Part shown: positions 53,115 through 63,180 of the stretch, in pieces
Layout of the letters: each line of letters opens with the position of its first letter
How positions within the stretch are numbered: position 1 is the stretch's first letter
Source: Pseudomonas sp. Fl4BN1
Lineage (GTDB): Bacteria > Pseudomonadota > Gammaproteobacteria > Pseudomonadales > Pseudomonadaceae
Assembly (NCBI RefSeq): GCF_009908285.1
Contig: NZ_JAAARM010000020.1
Location: 1-64,000 of the forward strand
DNA: 64,000 nucleotides
Direction of reading: 5' to 3'
The notes under the pieces: model-generated
What the model saw: only the letters and a program-made list of their open reading frames with translations
The model's database searches: none
Told to the model about the DNA's origin: nothing
Made by a program: the position numbers and the translations under genes

Positions 53115-54968
53115 TCAGGCGAGGATGATGCCCGAGCCGTTGAGATGCTCGAGGCTGACGCCCACCAGGGTTACCGAATCCTGACCGAAGGTCAGGACCG
53201 TGTCATTGCCACTGCTGCTGGCATGGGCCCGATAGTCCTGGCCTGGCAGGACGCCGGTCACGCCCATGAACACCAGCTTGTCACCGCTCTGGTAGCCGAG
53301 GATCCGGTCCTGGCCAAAATGCCCGTTGAACAGGAAGGTATCGTTGCCACCTCCTGACTCCATCAGGTCATTGCCGGCGCCGCCGACAAACACATCATTG
53401 CCCTTGCCACCAATCAGGTGATCGTTGCCGTCCAGGCCAAACAGCCAGTCACCGCCGGCATGGGCCCTGAGCACATTGTCGCCGCCATCGCCTTTCACCG
53501 AAGAGGCGTACTGGGTCAGTTGGTTGCCAACCTTCAACCCCTGGTCAGTGACTTGATGCAGTACATCGTCCTTGAACAGGCCCCAGAGGAACCCCGGTTC
53601 CTTGCTCTGGATCGCCCCGATGTCGCGGGTAATGCTGATCCCGCCGTTGGCGTCGCGTACATACAGGGTCCCGGCGCCATCGCTGGCAAAGCTGTAGTTC
53701 TTCACTGACTGCTGCAGGTCCAGGGTATTGCTGCCCTTGCCGCCAAGGATGATGTTGTAGCCGCCGTCGTCGCGGAAAGTGTCATTGCCGTCACGGCCCT
53801 CCAGGTAGTCATTGCCGCGTCCGCCCTGGATCAAGTCATTGCCGTCGCTGCCAATGATGAAGGTGCTGCCCTTGTGAGGGTCGGCATTGCGGTTCAGGTC
53901 CTGGACCCAGGTACTGGCCCGGGCCGGATCTGACAGGTTAGCGACGACGATGGTCGAATCCTTGCTGGTGAAGTCGTAGAACTTCGACTCCAACACCCGA
54001 GTCAGGCCGTCGCCGTAGCCGGTGGGCAGGTGGGAAATCCAGGTAGGGATGTTGAGGATCGAAAAGGGCAGCACGTTCCACAACGTCGAGGCGTAATGGT
54101 CGTTGAAGTTGACGATGTTATTGGTCGCCGAGTCCTGATGGGCATCGTGGACCAGCAGCGACGACAGGTTGAAGGTGGAGCCGTCGAGGGCGCGGAACAC
54201 CGGGTCATTTTCATAACCGATATTCAGCACCTTGTCGCTGGCGCTCTGGGTCGGCGAAGCGTAGGCGATGTAGTTGGAGTCCTTGTAGAACCCGGACCAG
54301 CGCTCAGTGCTCAGGTCCGCCAGGCTGTTGACTGCGATCCCGCCCAGGCTGTGGCCGCTGACCAGGATGTCCTTGCCGGACAGGCCATTGGCCTGGGCAA
54401 AGGCGGCAACATCCCCGAGCAGCTTGCCGAAAGCCTCACCGGCATAGTTCTTCGCGTAGTCCTTGGGTCCCAGGGCTGCCAGCAGGTCGTTGATCACATC
54501 ACCGATGGAGTCGCTGATCAGCGATTCCCGCGGCCCGCTGGTGCCACGAAAGGCGATGCCAATGGAGCTCAGGTGGCCCTGGGCATCGTACTTGCCGAGG
54601 ATCTCCACCTGGGCCGTGCCGTAACCGGCCTGCTCGCCGAAAAAAGTGCCCCGGGCATCCACCTTGCCGGTGTAGCCCAGTTGCTGGGCACTGAGGGTCG
54701 ACCAGCCAGCCTGATGCAGGGCGTCCTGGGCGGCCTTCTCCGAGTCGGGATTCCAGGGAATACCTGGAATCACCCCCTGGGAGCTGGTGCTGCCGATCAG
54801 TGCAGTGACCAGGGTTGCCGGCAAGCCAAGGCCGAAGCCATTGTGCTGGTAGCCCTCGGCAAAGCCGTTGTCGAGGTTGTGGTAGGAGTACAGGGTGATT
54901 GCCATGGCGTCGGAAAACAGCGCCTTGGAGTCATCTGCAGTGAAGTTCTTGTAGTCAAACACACCCAT
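53115..54968 (-). CDS. pueA: Family I.3 RTX lipase / polyurethanase PueA
   Basis: 617-residue secreted lipase, the length of PueA of P. chlororaphis. Catalytic Ser S207 in VSGHSLGG, the position known for family I.3 lipases. RTX Ca-binding repeats follow (GSDGNDLIQGGRGNDYLEGRDGNDTF and GLDGNDHLIGGKGNDVFVGGAGNDLM). No N-terminal signal; the C-terminal end (HLNGSGIILA) fits export by the AprDEF type I system. It is the last gene of the hydrolase block. The substrate is ester lipids, and polyester polyurethane in the known homologs. Confidence 0.92.
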   Translation of the reverse strand: MGVFDYKNFTADDSKALFSDAMAITLYSYHNLDNGFAEGYQHNGFGLGLPATLVTALIGSTSSQGVIPGIPWNPDSEKAAQDALHQAGWSTLSAQQLGYTGKVDARGTFFGEQAGYGTAQVEILGKYDAQGHLSSIGIAFRGTSGPRESLISDSIGDVINDLLAALGPKDYAKNYAGEAFGKLLGDVAAFAQANGLSGKDILVSGHSLGGIAVNSLADLSTERWSGFYKDSNYIAYASPTQSASDKVLNIGYENDPVFRALDGSTFNLSSLLVHDAHQDSATNNIVNFNDHYASTLWNVLPFSILNIPTWISHLPTGYGDGLTRVLESKFYDFTSKDSTIVVANLSDPARASTWVQDLNRNADPHKGSTFIIGSDGNDLIQGGRGNDYLEGRDGNDTFRDDGGYNIILGGKGSNTLDLQQSVKNYSFASDGAGTLYVRDANGGISITRDIGAIQSKEPGFLWGLFKDDVLHQVTDQGLKVGNQLTQYASSVKGDGGDNVLRAHAGGDWLFGLDGNDHLIGGKGNDVFVGGAGNDLMESGGGNDTFLFNGHFGQDRILGYQSGDKLVFMGVTGVLPGQDYRAHASSSGNDTVLTFGQDSVTLVGVSLEHLNGSGIILA

Positions 54969-55076
54969 GGTATTGCCTCTCTATTTGTTGGAATTGTCAG
55001 AGATAGCTCCGGCCACCCACGTCCGTTGCCGAGCGTGGGTGACGCGGTACAACACCTTTCAGCGGTTGCGCTGGAT

Positions 55077-58000
55077 TCAGAACGCCCAGTCCAGGGTCAA
55101 CCCGACCCCATGGCTCTTGTCCTTGCTGCCCAACACGCCGTTGTAATCCAGATTGACCCGGGCCCCGCGACCCAGGGCAACCCCTGCTCGTGCACCGATC
55201 ACTGCGGCGTCACGCTCCAGGGACAGACTCTGTACGTTGTATTCCCCTCCTCCAGCGGCAAAGGCCAAGTGCTGATCGGACCCGGTGGCACTCAGGTTGT
55301 GCTGCCAGCCCAGGGTTGCGGACAGCTCCAGCGCTTGCCCGTTCGCCAGCGGCAGGCGCTGGCCGGCGCGCATCCCCAGGGTCGAAAGCCAGGCCTCACG
55401 TTGATCGTCAGAGCCTTTGAGCGCCGTGGCGCCGCCGCGTTCCTTGAAACTGTCACTGCTGACATGCACATAGGCCAGATTGGCAAAGGGCTCCAACAGC
55501 ACCGGGGCCAGTTGCCACTGCCACGCTGCCTCACCGAACAACTGGGCGCTGCGAGCATCGCGCTTGGCCTTCTGCCGATCGGCGACTGTGTCGTACTGCA
55601 ACTCACGCTTGCTCTCGATCCGGTGCCAGCTGTAGCTGCCGCCCAGGCCCAAGCGCAACGCATCGAGTTGCTGGCCCAGGTAAGCCCCCAGGTGATAGCT
55701 GTCGACCTTGGCCGAGGAATGAGTGCCATCGCCCATGTTCAGCGAACTGTCACTGTAGCCGCTGAACAGCCCCAGGCGCGTGTCGTCGTCCAGGGCGCCA
55801 TCGACCCCGACCAGCAAACCGCCAATCGAGGTGCTGTAGCGCGCGTGAGCGGCGTCGCCATCAGCCTTGCCCCAGGCCCCCAGGGTCTTGAGCCAGACGC
55901 CGTTATCCTGGCCTTGCGCGCCACGTGTGAGTGCCACGGGCTGCTGTCGCAGGCGCTCACCCACGGCATCGCGCAAGTAGCGGCTGTCGTTGAGCAGCAG
56001 GCTGCCAATGGCTGGGTGAATTTCTCCAGACAACTGCTGGAAGGCTTGCTGGGCACTGGTGGCCGAGTCCACCAGCAGCAGGCTTTCATACACCGGGTTG
56101 CCGGCCCCCAGTTGCTCGGTAGCGGCGGCCACTGAACGCTGGTTCGGCGTCAGGCCGAGGCTGCTGAAGGAGGTGGCGTTGCGCACCACCGCCAGTTGCA
56201 CGCCGGCGGCCGTGTAGTCCAGGTTGCCGCCAAGGAACAGCGAGTTGGCCTGGACCACGCCAAAACTGCCCTGGATGCCACCGACAGCATCAATGATCTC
56301 GAACTGATGCCCCAACAGGCTCGGCACCCGTTGCTGACTCAGCAGGCCGGGGCCACTCTCCAGCACCAGGGACAGCGTGGCCCCGCCGAGCTGCGCCTGG
56401 CCATCGGTGACCAGGCGGTCGCTGGCGCTCGGTGACAGTTCGACCGCGTAGGTCGAACCCGGCAGGAAGGTCACGTCCGAACTGACGTACAGGGTGCCGA
56501 TCGAGTTGCCCGGGGCCACGGTCGCACCCGCGTTGACGGTGAGTCCGCCGACCCGCCCGGTACCACCGAGAATCCCGCCGGCGTTGACCGTCACCGCCGA
56601 CACCAGCGAACCGTTGACCGCCAAGCGCCCCTGGTTGACCAGGGTCGGGCCGGAATAGCTGTTGCTGCCGCCAAGCACCAGGGTGCCGATGCCCTGCTTG
56701 GTCAGGCCGCCGTGGCCACTGATGTCGTTGTTCCAGAAGTCCAGGCCGCAACTGATGTCGTTGCAGCGGCGCTCGGTCGGCTTGCCCGCATCCACCAGGG
56801 CGCCGACCCCCGGTAGCTCGGCGACGAACTGGGTCGTGCCATAAGCGCCCGCAACCCGCAACGCCTCGGGAATATCCTGCTCGGTGACCAGCATCCCCGG
56901 GCCATGGATGCCCTTGTCCAGGTTGATCATGCCCCAGCCGTACAGCGAGTCGATGCCGGGGGCGCCGAGGTCGGTGGCGGTGGTGCGCAGCACGCTGGCG
57001 ATCTGTGCGCTGTTCATGTAGGGAAAGCGCTGCATCAACACCGCGGCGGCGCCGGCGGCGTGGGGCGCGGCCATCGAGGTACCGTTCTTGTTGGCATAAC
57101 CCAGGGTCATGTTCTCAAGGCTGGTACCGCCAATCACCGAGCTGTAGATCCGCGTGCCGGGGGCCGAGACGCAGAAGCTGGCGGTGTAGCCACAGCGTGA
57201 GGAAAAGCTGCTGATGACGTAGGGATCGGCACTGGCGCTATCAGGATTCTGTTGCAAGGCGGCCACGGTCAACCAGCTGGGCGCGATGTCCGGGACGAAA
57301 TAGGCCAGGCCGGCGATGGCGTCCGGGTTGTTCAGGTTGTAGTCGTTGCCGGCAGCGAAAATCGTCATCACACCGCCGCGGGCGGCGGCGATGGCGCCGT
57401 CGTAGGCGCCCCCCGGCAAGGTCCCGAGCAAGGGCTGGATCTGGGTAAACTGGGCGCGCGCGTCATCCAGGGTGAAGTGCGCGAGCGCCAGGTTATGGCC
57501 GTCCCGGCTGAAACGGTCAGTAATGCCGATGCCCCAGCTGTTGTTGATGATTCGCGCGCCGCTGGCCACCAGGCCGTCCCAACCCGCCTTGTATACCGCG
57601 CCATCATTGCCCAGGACGATGCCATCCTCCGGGCCCGGGTCACCGTTGTCGGCGCTGATGATCTGCGCATCGTAGGCCACGCCGTGCATTGCCCCGCCAT
57701 CGCGGCTGCCGGCGGCGATCCCGCCCACATGGGTGCCATGAGAGCCGAGCTTGCGGTCCGAGCCCAGCGAAGGGCTGCCGTCATAGCGAAAGGCATCGCC
57801 GGCATTCACCCGGATATAGGGATCGGTGTACTGGCGGATGCCGCTGGTGATCAGAGTCACCACCTTGTCCGCGCCGGAGAACTCTGGATGCCGCGCATAC
57901 ACCGGCTGGTCGAAGATCCCCAGCTTGATGCCCTTGCCGCTGTACCCGGCGGCATAGGCGCTGTCGGCATGAATCGCCCCCAGCCCCCAATCGGCCTTGA

Positions 58001-58196
58001 ACTCGGCGCTGCGCCAACTGCCAGCATCACCCGAGCGGCCGGTTTCCACATAGGGTTGTGCCTGGGCCGAGCCCATCAGCGCCACCCAGCCCAGCAATGC
58101 CTGGCCAAGCGGGGTCAGCACCCAGCCCTGCCCAGCCACACCGCGATCCTTGCGTTTGACTTGCTTCACTACGACCTTCCTTAGCTGCGTTGACAA
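55077..58196 (-). CDS. Autotransporter serine protease (subtilase), copy 2
   Basis: 1039 residues. A long basic N-terminus precedes the signal (GQALLGWVALMGSAQA). The subtilase domain (about 55-440) has Asp in KLGIFDQPV, His in GSHGTHVGGIAAG and Ser in NGTSMAAPHAAGAAAVLM. A passenger beta-helix with autotransporter repeat (GGLTKQGIGTLVLGGSNSYSGPTLVNQG) follows, and a C-terminal barrel of about 270 residues ending LTLDWAF. Paralog of the next upstream gene (63-base gap). Pseudomonas aeruginosa-group homologs are called EprS; PrtA/PrtB or PspA/PspB in fluorescens-group species. Secreted or surface protease. Confidence 0.92.
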   Translation of the reverse strand: MSTQLRKVVVKQVKRKDRGVAGQGWVLTPLGQALLGWVALMGSAQAQPYVETGRSGDAGSWRSAEFKADWGLGAIHADSAYAAGYSGKGIKLGIFDQPVYARHPEFSGADKVVTLITSGIRQYTDPYIRVNAGDAFRYDGSPSLGSDRKLGSHGTHVGGIAAGSRDGGAMHGVAYDAQIISADNGDPGPEDGIVLGNDGAVYKAGWDGLVASGARIINNSWGIGITDRFSRDGHNLALAHFTLDDARAQFTQIQPLLGTLPGGAYDGAIAAARGGVMTIFAAGNDYNLNNPDAIAGLAYFVPDIAPSWLTVAALQQNPDSASADPYVISSFSSRCGYTASFCVSAPGTRIYSSVIGGTSLENMTLGYANKNGTSMAAPHAAGAAAVLMQRFPYMNSAQIASVLRTTATDLGAPGIDSLYGWGMINLDKGIHGPGMLVTEQDIPEALRVAGAYGTTQFVAELPGVGALVDAGKPTERRCNDISCGLDFWNNDISGHGGLTKQGIGTLVLGGSNSYSGPTLVNQGRLAVNGSLVSAVTVNAGGILGGTGRVGGLTVNAGATVAPGNSIGTLYVSSDVTFLPGSTYAVELSPSASDRLVTDGQAQLGGATLSLVLESGPGLLSQQRVPSLLGHQFEIIDAVGGIQGSFGVVQANSLFLGGNLDYTAAGVQLAVVRNATSFSSLGLTPNQRSVAAATEQLGAGNPVYESLLLVDSATSAQQAFQQLSGEIHPAIGSLLLNDSRYLRDAVGERLRQQPVALTRGAQGQDNGVWLKTLGAWGKADGDAAHARYSTSIGGLLVGVDGALDDDTRLGLFSGYSDSSLNMGDGTHSSAKVDSYHLGAYLGQQLDALRLGLGGSYSWHRIESKRELQYDTVADRQKAKRDARSAQLFGEAAWQWQLAPVLLEPFANLAYVHVSSDSFKERGGATALKGSDDQREAWLSTLGMRAGQRLPLANGQALELSATLGWQHNLSATGSDQHLAFAAGGGEYNVQSLSLERDAAVIGARAGVALGRGARVNLDYNGVLGSKDKSHGVGLTLDWAF

Positions 58197-58259
58197 AAGT
58201 TGCGTTGGCGAAATTCCCTGGGGCGAGTTCCTTACGCCGCCGTTGATTCGAATCCCGCC

Positions 58260-61247
58260 TCAGAAGCGCCACTCGAGGTTGAGCCCTGCTCCGTGCTGTT
58301 GTTGGCGACTGGCCAGTTGCCCCTGGTAACTCAGGCTCAGCTCCACATCCCGGGCCAGCCCCAGACGCGCCTGCCCGGACACCAGCGCGGCATCACGCAA
58401 GGGCGGCGTGCTGCTCACCACAAAACCCGAGTCAGTACCGGCAAAGGACAATGCCTCGCTGGCCTGGGTACCGCTCAGGCGGTGCTGCCAGCCCAGGCTC
58501 GCCGACAGCTCCAGGGCTTGCCCCGAGGCCAGCCGCAAGTGCTGGCGACCGCGCAGGCCAAGGGTGCCGAGCCAGGCATCGCGCGAGTCGTTGCCCCCTT
58601 GCAGCGCTGCGGCGTCGCCCTGCTCGTGAAAGGCGTCGCGCTCCAAGTACTGGTAGGCCAGGTTGGCAAAAGGCTCCAGCACCAGCGCTGGCAGCGGCAC
58701 GGCATGCGCCGCCTCGGCAAACAGCTGGGTGCTGCGGGCATCGATCCGGGCTTTCTCGCGGCCGGATACACCGCCGTAGGCCAGGTCACGCCGGACCTCG
58801 GCGTGATGCCAGCTGTAGCTGCTCCCCAGGCTTAGGCGCAGGTCGTCGAGGTCGTGCCGGGCATAGACACCCAAGTGATAGCTGTCGACCCGCGCCTTGG
58901 CCCGGGTACCGCCGCCCATGTTCAAGGAACTGTCGCTGTAGCCACCCGCCAGGCCGACGCGGGTCTGCTCGTCAAGGTCCCGGTCGATGCCCGCCAGCAT
59001 CCCGCCAAGGGAGGTGTCATGGGCCGTTGTCCCACGCACGCCTTCGACCCGACCCCAGGCCCCCAAGCCCTTGAGCCAGACATTCACCGCCTCGCGCTCA
59101 GGGCCCGAGGCCTTCAAGCCGGAACGTTGCAGGCGCTCGCCCAGGGCATCGCGCACGACCGCCCCCTGGCTGACCAGCATCGCACTCAGGGCCGGGTAGA
59201 TCTCCCCGGACAATTGCTCCAGCGCGCCTTGGGCCTGCTCCGTCGAAGGCAACAGCAGCAGGCTTTCATACACCGAGTTGCCCGCCGCCAACTGCTCGAC
59301 CGCCGCACCGGCCGAGCGCTGGTTGGCAGTGCCACCGACACTGGCAAAGGTCGTGGCGCTACGCAGCACATTCAGTTGCACACCGGTGCCTGAATAGTCG
59401 AGGACGGGGCCGAGAAACAGCGAGCCGGGCTGGACGCTGGAAAAATGCCCGACAACCCCGCCGGCAGCTTGCAGGATGTCGTACTGGCGACCGATCAGGC
59501 TCGGCACCGGCTGCGTACTCAGCAGCTGCGGACGCTCTTGCGGCAGCAAACTGACATTGGCGCCATTGAGACTGGCCTGGCCGGTGGCAACGATACGGTC
59601 GCTGGCACTGGGGGAAAGCTCCACCACATAGGTCGAGCCCGGCTGGAAATCAACATTCCCCGCCACATTCAAAGTGCCGATGGAATTGCCCGGTGCCACC
59701 CGGGCGCCGGCCGTGGCAGTGAGCCCGGCAATTTGTCCGGAGCCGCCCAGGGTGCCACCGCCATTCACCGTCACCGCAGACGCCAACTGGCCATTGACCG
59801 CCAGCAAGCCGCCGTTGACCGTGGTCGGCCCGCGGTAGTTGCTGTCGCCGCTGAGCACCAACCAGCCGGGGCCGGACTTGATCAGGCTGCCCTGGTAATC
59901 ACGCTGCGCGGCAGCCGCGTCGCGGGCCATGCCCAGGGCGTAATCGGTTTGTTCCTGCTGGCTGGCCCCGGGGCCCAATCCCTGCGTCCAGCCCCGGTCC
60001 CTCAAGGTCTGTTGCCAGGCCTGGTGCTCGGCAGCATCCTCGGCCTGGCGCTGCACCAGGGCCTGGTCCGAGATGCCATTGCTCCAGATATCCCCTTGCC
60101 CGGCACCCAGGTTGACCTTGAACTCACCGAGCAATTGCCCCGGCCCGTGCAGCGCCCGCCCCAGGTCCGGCACGCCCCAGCCAACCAGGGAAGTAGGCCC
60201 CTGGGTCTGCGCGCCATCAAGCTGCCGGGCAGTGGTCAACAACACTTGCAGGGCCTGCTGGTTGTTCAGGTAGGGATAGCGCTCCATCACCAGGGCCAGG
60301 GCGCCGGTGGCATGGGGCGCGGCCATCGAGGTGCCGTTGTAGGTGGCATAACCGCCACCGGCGATGGTGCTGGTGATGGCCGCGCCCGGAGTGGCCAGGC
60401 ACCAGTATTTGGCGATCCCGCACTGGTTGTATTTCTGCTGGTTGTTCTTGTCCAGCCCCGACACCGCCAACCAGTGGCCTTCCAGCTCCGGCTGAAAGTA
60501 CGGCAAGGCCGAGCGCACGCTGGCGTTGGCATAACCGCTGTTGCCGGCGCTGAACACATTGATCACCCCGCGGCGCGAGACCTCGGCGGCGGCATCGAGC
60601 CAGGTGCCCTGCTGGAAATGCTGGGCATAGGCGGCCCGCAGGTCGCCCAGGGTCTGGTAGCGGACGTCCTTGGGCTGGCTGCCCCAACTGTTGTTGATGA
60701 CCCGCACGCCCGCATCGGCCAACACGCCGTACACCGCCTGGAAATACTTGGGGTCGGGGCTTGGGCCGAACAGGAAACTGTCGTTGTGATTGGTGTTGCC
60801 CACATACACCTGGGCATTGAAGGCCACCCCGTGCATGCCCATGCCATCGCGGGCCGCGCCCATGGTCCCGGTAACGTGGGTGCCGTGGTTGTCGTTGGCC
60901 GCATTGAGCACACCGGAGACGCTGAAGGGCGTGCCATCGACAAACTCGCCAGTCGCGGTGACCGGGTGAAAGCGCTCCGGGCTGGCCTCGGGATGACGGG
61001 CATCGAAACCCGAATCCAGGGCGCCGATCCTGATCCCGGCGCCGGTGATACCCGCAGCATAGGCCTGGTCCGCCTGCATGCGCTGCAGGCCCCAGTCTTG
61101 AAGGTATTCGGCCGTGCGCCAACTGCCCGGGTCGCCCAGGCGCGCACTTTCCTGATAGGTGGCCAATGCCGGCAACGGCAGACCACTGGCAAACGCCAGG
61201 CACAGGGTGCCCGTCAGCGCCTTGAGCTGATCACGCTTAACATCCAT
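58260..61247 (-). CDS. Autotransporter serine protease (subtilase), copy 1
   Basis: 995 residues. Signal LTGTLCLAFASGLPLPALA. Subtilase triad: Asp in RIGALDSGFDARHPE, His in DNHGTHVTGTMGAARD, Ser in YNGTSMAAPHATGALALVM. Then the repeat SGPGWLVLSGDSNYRGPTTV... and a beta-barrel ending in LNLEWRF. The barrel and the linker before it (GRVAPGNSIGTLNVA, VVELSPSASDR) are very like copy 2, whereas the protease domains are further apart. The 199-base gap upstream holds a hairpin and a T-rich stretch but no gene. Confidence 0.92.
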   Translation of the reverse strand: MDVKRDQLKALTGTLCLAFASGLPLPALATYQESARLGDPGSWRTAEYLQDWGLQRMQADQAYAAGITGAGIRIGALDSGFDARHPEASPERFHPVTATGEFVDGTPFSVSGVLNAANDNHGTHVTGTMGAARDGMGMHGVAFNAQVYVGNTNHNDSFLFGPSPDPKYFQAVYGVLADAGVRVINNSWGSQPKDVRYQTLGDLRAAYAQHFQQGTWLDAAAEVSRRGVINVFSAGNSGYANASVRSALPYFQPELEGHWLAVSGLDKNNQQKYNQCGIAKYWCLATPGAAITSTIAGGGYATYNGTSMAAPHATGALALVMERYPYLNNQQALQVLLTTARQLDGAQTQGPTSLVGWGVPDLGRALHGPGQLLGEFKVNLGAGQGDIWSNGISDQALVQRQAEDAAEHQAWQQTLRDRGWTQGLGPGASQQEQTDYALGMARDAAAAQRDYQGSLIKSGPGWLVLSGDSNYRGPTTVNGGLLAVNGQLASAVTVNGGGTLGGSGQIAGLTATAGARVAPGNSIGTLNVAGNVDFQPGSTYVVELSPSASDRIVATGQASLNGANVSLLPQERPQLLSTQPVPSLIGRQYDILQAAGGVVGHFSSVQPGSLFLGPVLDYSGTGVQLNVLRSATTFASVGGTANQRSAGAAVEQLAAGNSVYESLLLLPSTEQAQGALEQLSGEIYPALSAMLVSQGAVVRDALGERLQRSGLKASGPEREAVNVWLKGLGAWGRVEGVRGTTAHDTSLGGMLAGIDRDLDEQTRVGLAGGYSDSSLNMGGGTRAKARVDSYHLGVYARHDLDDLRLSLGSSYSWHHAEVRRDLAYGGVSGREKARIDARSTQLFAEAAHAVPLPALVLEPFANLAYQYLERDAFHEQGDAAALQGGNDSRDAWLGTLGLRGRQHLRLASGQALELSASLGWQHRLSGTQASEALSFAGTDSGFVVSSTPPLRDAALVSGQARLGLARDVELSLSYQGQLASRQQQHGAGLNLEWRF

Positions 61248-61366
61248 GTCGATGACTTCTCTGTTTTTGTTTTTGTTGGATCGTCCATCCGGGACAGACC
61301 AGCTTGTTGCCTGTTACTGCAGGGGACCAGCCCCCAAATCCTCCTCGTTCCCAGCCTCGCCAACCG

Positions 61367-61390
61367 ACAGGGAGTGAAGCCTCACTCCCT
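61367..61390. terminator. Perfect 10-bp hairpin between pueB and the protease gene
   Basis: CAGGGAGTGA, loop AGCC, TCACTCCCTG: a perfect 10-bp stem with a 4-base loop, about 57 bases past the pueB stop. There is no T-run on either strand, so it may be a partial or Rho-assisted terminator, or an mRNA-stabilising hairpin in the polycistronic message. Confidence 0.5.
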
Positions 61391-61446
61391 GGACTGCGCG
61401 GCTATGCGGCGGCCTCTGAAGACACCGCGCTGCGGTAGTGCATTGA

Positions 61447-63132
61447 TCAGGCGAAGACGATGCCCGAACCGTTCAGACCATCCATGCCGACCCCCACCAG
61501 AGTCACCGAAAACTCGCCGACACTGAGCAAGGTATCGTTGCCGTTCTGCGACAGGTGCTGGCTGTAGTCGTAGTGGGCATCGATCCCAGGCACGCCCATG
61601 AACACCAGCTTGTCGGTGTTCTGATAACCGTGGATCAGGTCGAAGCCGAAGTTGCCACTGAACAGGAAGGTATTGGCCCCGCCGCCGCTGGAGTGCATGA
61701 CGTCGTTGCCGGTACCGCCAACGAAGGTCACGTTGGCCTTGTCGCTGCTCAACAGGTCGTCGCCGCCATGGCCGAACAGCCAGTCGCCGTCGACGCTGGC
61801 CACCAGCGCGTTACCGTAGGCATCGCCGTTGAGCGAGTGGTTGTAGGCCGTCCACTGGTTGCCGTTGAGCAGGCCGTTGTCGGTGACGCTGTAGCTCACG
61901 TCCTTGCCGAACAGCTGCCAGAAGCTCCCGGCCTCGTGACTGACCAGGGCGCCGATGTCCCGGGTCATGCTGATGCCGCCGTAGGCATCGCGGATGTACA
62001 GGGTGCCGTCGCCATCATTGGCGATGGAGAAGTTCTTCAGCGGCTGCTGCAACTCCAGGACGTTATGGCCCTTGCCGCCGAGGATGATGTTGTAGCCGCC
62101 GTCATCGCGAAAGCGGTCATCGCCGGCACCGCCGTCCAGGTAGTCGTTGCCCTTGCCGCCGTGCAGCAGGTCGTTGCCCTGGGTGCCGATGATGAAGGTG
62201 CTGCCCTGGTGCTGTTCGCTGTAGAGGTTGAGGTCCTTGACCCAGACCTGATCGCGCTTGCCCTCCGACAGGTTGGAGATTACCACCGTCGAATCGCGGC
62301 TGGTCAGGTCGTAGAAATCCGAGCCGATCAGGCGGTTGAGGCCCGCGGCGTAGTCCACCGCACTGTGCGCCGACCAGGACCAGGGGTTGAGGATGCTCTG
62401 GGGCACCAGCTTGCCGAGCAACGACGAATAGTGATCGGTGAAGCTGACGATGTTGTTGGTCGCCGAGGCCTGGGGCTGGTCATGGGTACCCAGGGAGGAG
62501 CCGTTGAAATGGGTGCCGTCCAGCACGCGGAACACTGGGTCGTTTTCATAGCCGATGTTCAGCACCTGCTGGCTGTCGGCGCTCTGGGTCGGCGAGGCGA
62601 AGGCCACATAGCTCGCGTCCTTGAAGAAACCGCCCCAGTGATCCTGGCTCATCGCCGCCAGGCTGTTGACCGCCAGCCCGCCGAGGCTGTGCCCGGTGAC
62701 CAGCACATCGTTACCCGCCAAGCCCTGGGCAGCGGCGAAGGCCGCCACCTTGCCCAGCAGGTTGTCGAAGGCCAGCCGGCTGTAGTTGTCGGCAAACCCC
62801 GGGACAAAAGCCGCCTGCAAGTCATTCACCCCGTCCGCCAGGCTGTCGGTGCCGCGAAAGCTGATGCCGATGGACAACAACTGCCCGCTCGCATCGTATT
62901 TGCCCAGCACTTCGACCTGGGCATCTCTGACGCTCGCCTGCTCGCCGGAAATAGTGCCCTGGGCGCTGACGTTGCCCTGGTAACCCAGCTGTGTTGCGCT
63001 GATCGGCCGCCACGAGGTGCCCGGCAACGCTTCGCCCGTAGGCGTCGAGGCATACAAGGCCAAGGTGATGGCCTCGCTGTACTGGGCTTTGCCGGCACTG
63101 CCAAGGGCATTCTTGTAGTCAAAGATGCTCAT
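61447..63132 (-). CDS. pueB: Family I.3 RTX lipase / polyurethanase PueB
   Basis: 561-residue secreted lipase, near the length of PueB of P. chlororaphis. Catalytic Ser at residue 149 in VTGHSLGGLAVNSLAAM. RTX repeats are GTQGNDLLHGGKGNDYLDGGAGDDRF. Compared with PueA in this window, it lacks about 58 residues between the N-terminal helix and the TSWRP/ISATQLGYQG segment, which in family I.3 lipases includes the first lid. The C-terminus (GLNGSGIVFA) again fits type I export. It lies 48 bases downstream of aprF, so likely in the apr operon. Confidence 0.92.
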   Translation of the reverse strand: MSIFDYKNALGSAGKAQYSEAITLALYASTPTGEALPGTSWRPISATQLGYQGNVSAQGTISGEQASVRDAQVEVLGKYDASGQLLSIGISFRGTDSLADGVNDLQAAFVPGFADNYSRLAFDNLLGKVAAFAAAQGLAGNDVLVTGHSLGGLAVNSLAAMSQDHWGGFFKDASYVAFASPTQSADSQQVLNIGYENDPVFRVLDGTHFNGSSLGTHDQPQASATNNIVSFTDHYSSLLGKLVPQSILNPWSWSAHSAVDYAAGLNRLIGSDFYDLTSRDSTVVISNLSEGKRDQVWVKDLNLYSEQHQGSTFIIGTQGNDLLHGGKGNDYLDGGAGDDRFRDDGGYNIILGGKGHNVLELQQPLKNFSIANDGDGTLYIRDAYGGISMTRDIGALVSHEAGSFWQLFGKDVSYSVTDNGLLNGNQWTAYNHSLNGDAYGNALVASVDGDWLFGHGGDDLLSSDKANVTFVGGTGNDVMHSSGGGANTFLFSGNFGFDLIHGYQNTDKLVFMGVPGIDAHYDYSQHLSQNGNDTLLSVGEFSVTLVGVGMDGLNGSGIVFA

Positions 63133-63180
63133 GTTTGTAACTCCTTTATCCCTGTGGCCCGAGGTTCGCGTGAGCCGAAC

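Noticed and set aside
59445..61526. 693-codon plus-strand open frame
   Set aside because: Antisense of the subtilase autotransporter; no domain and biased composition.
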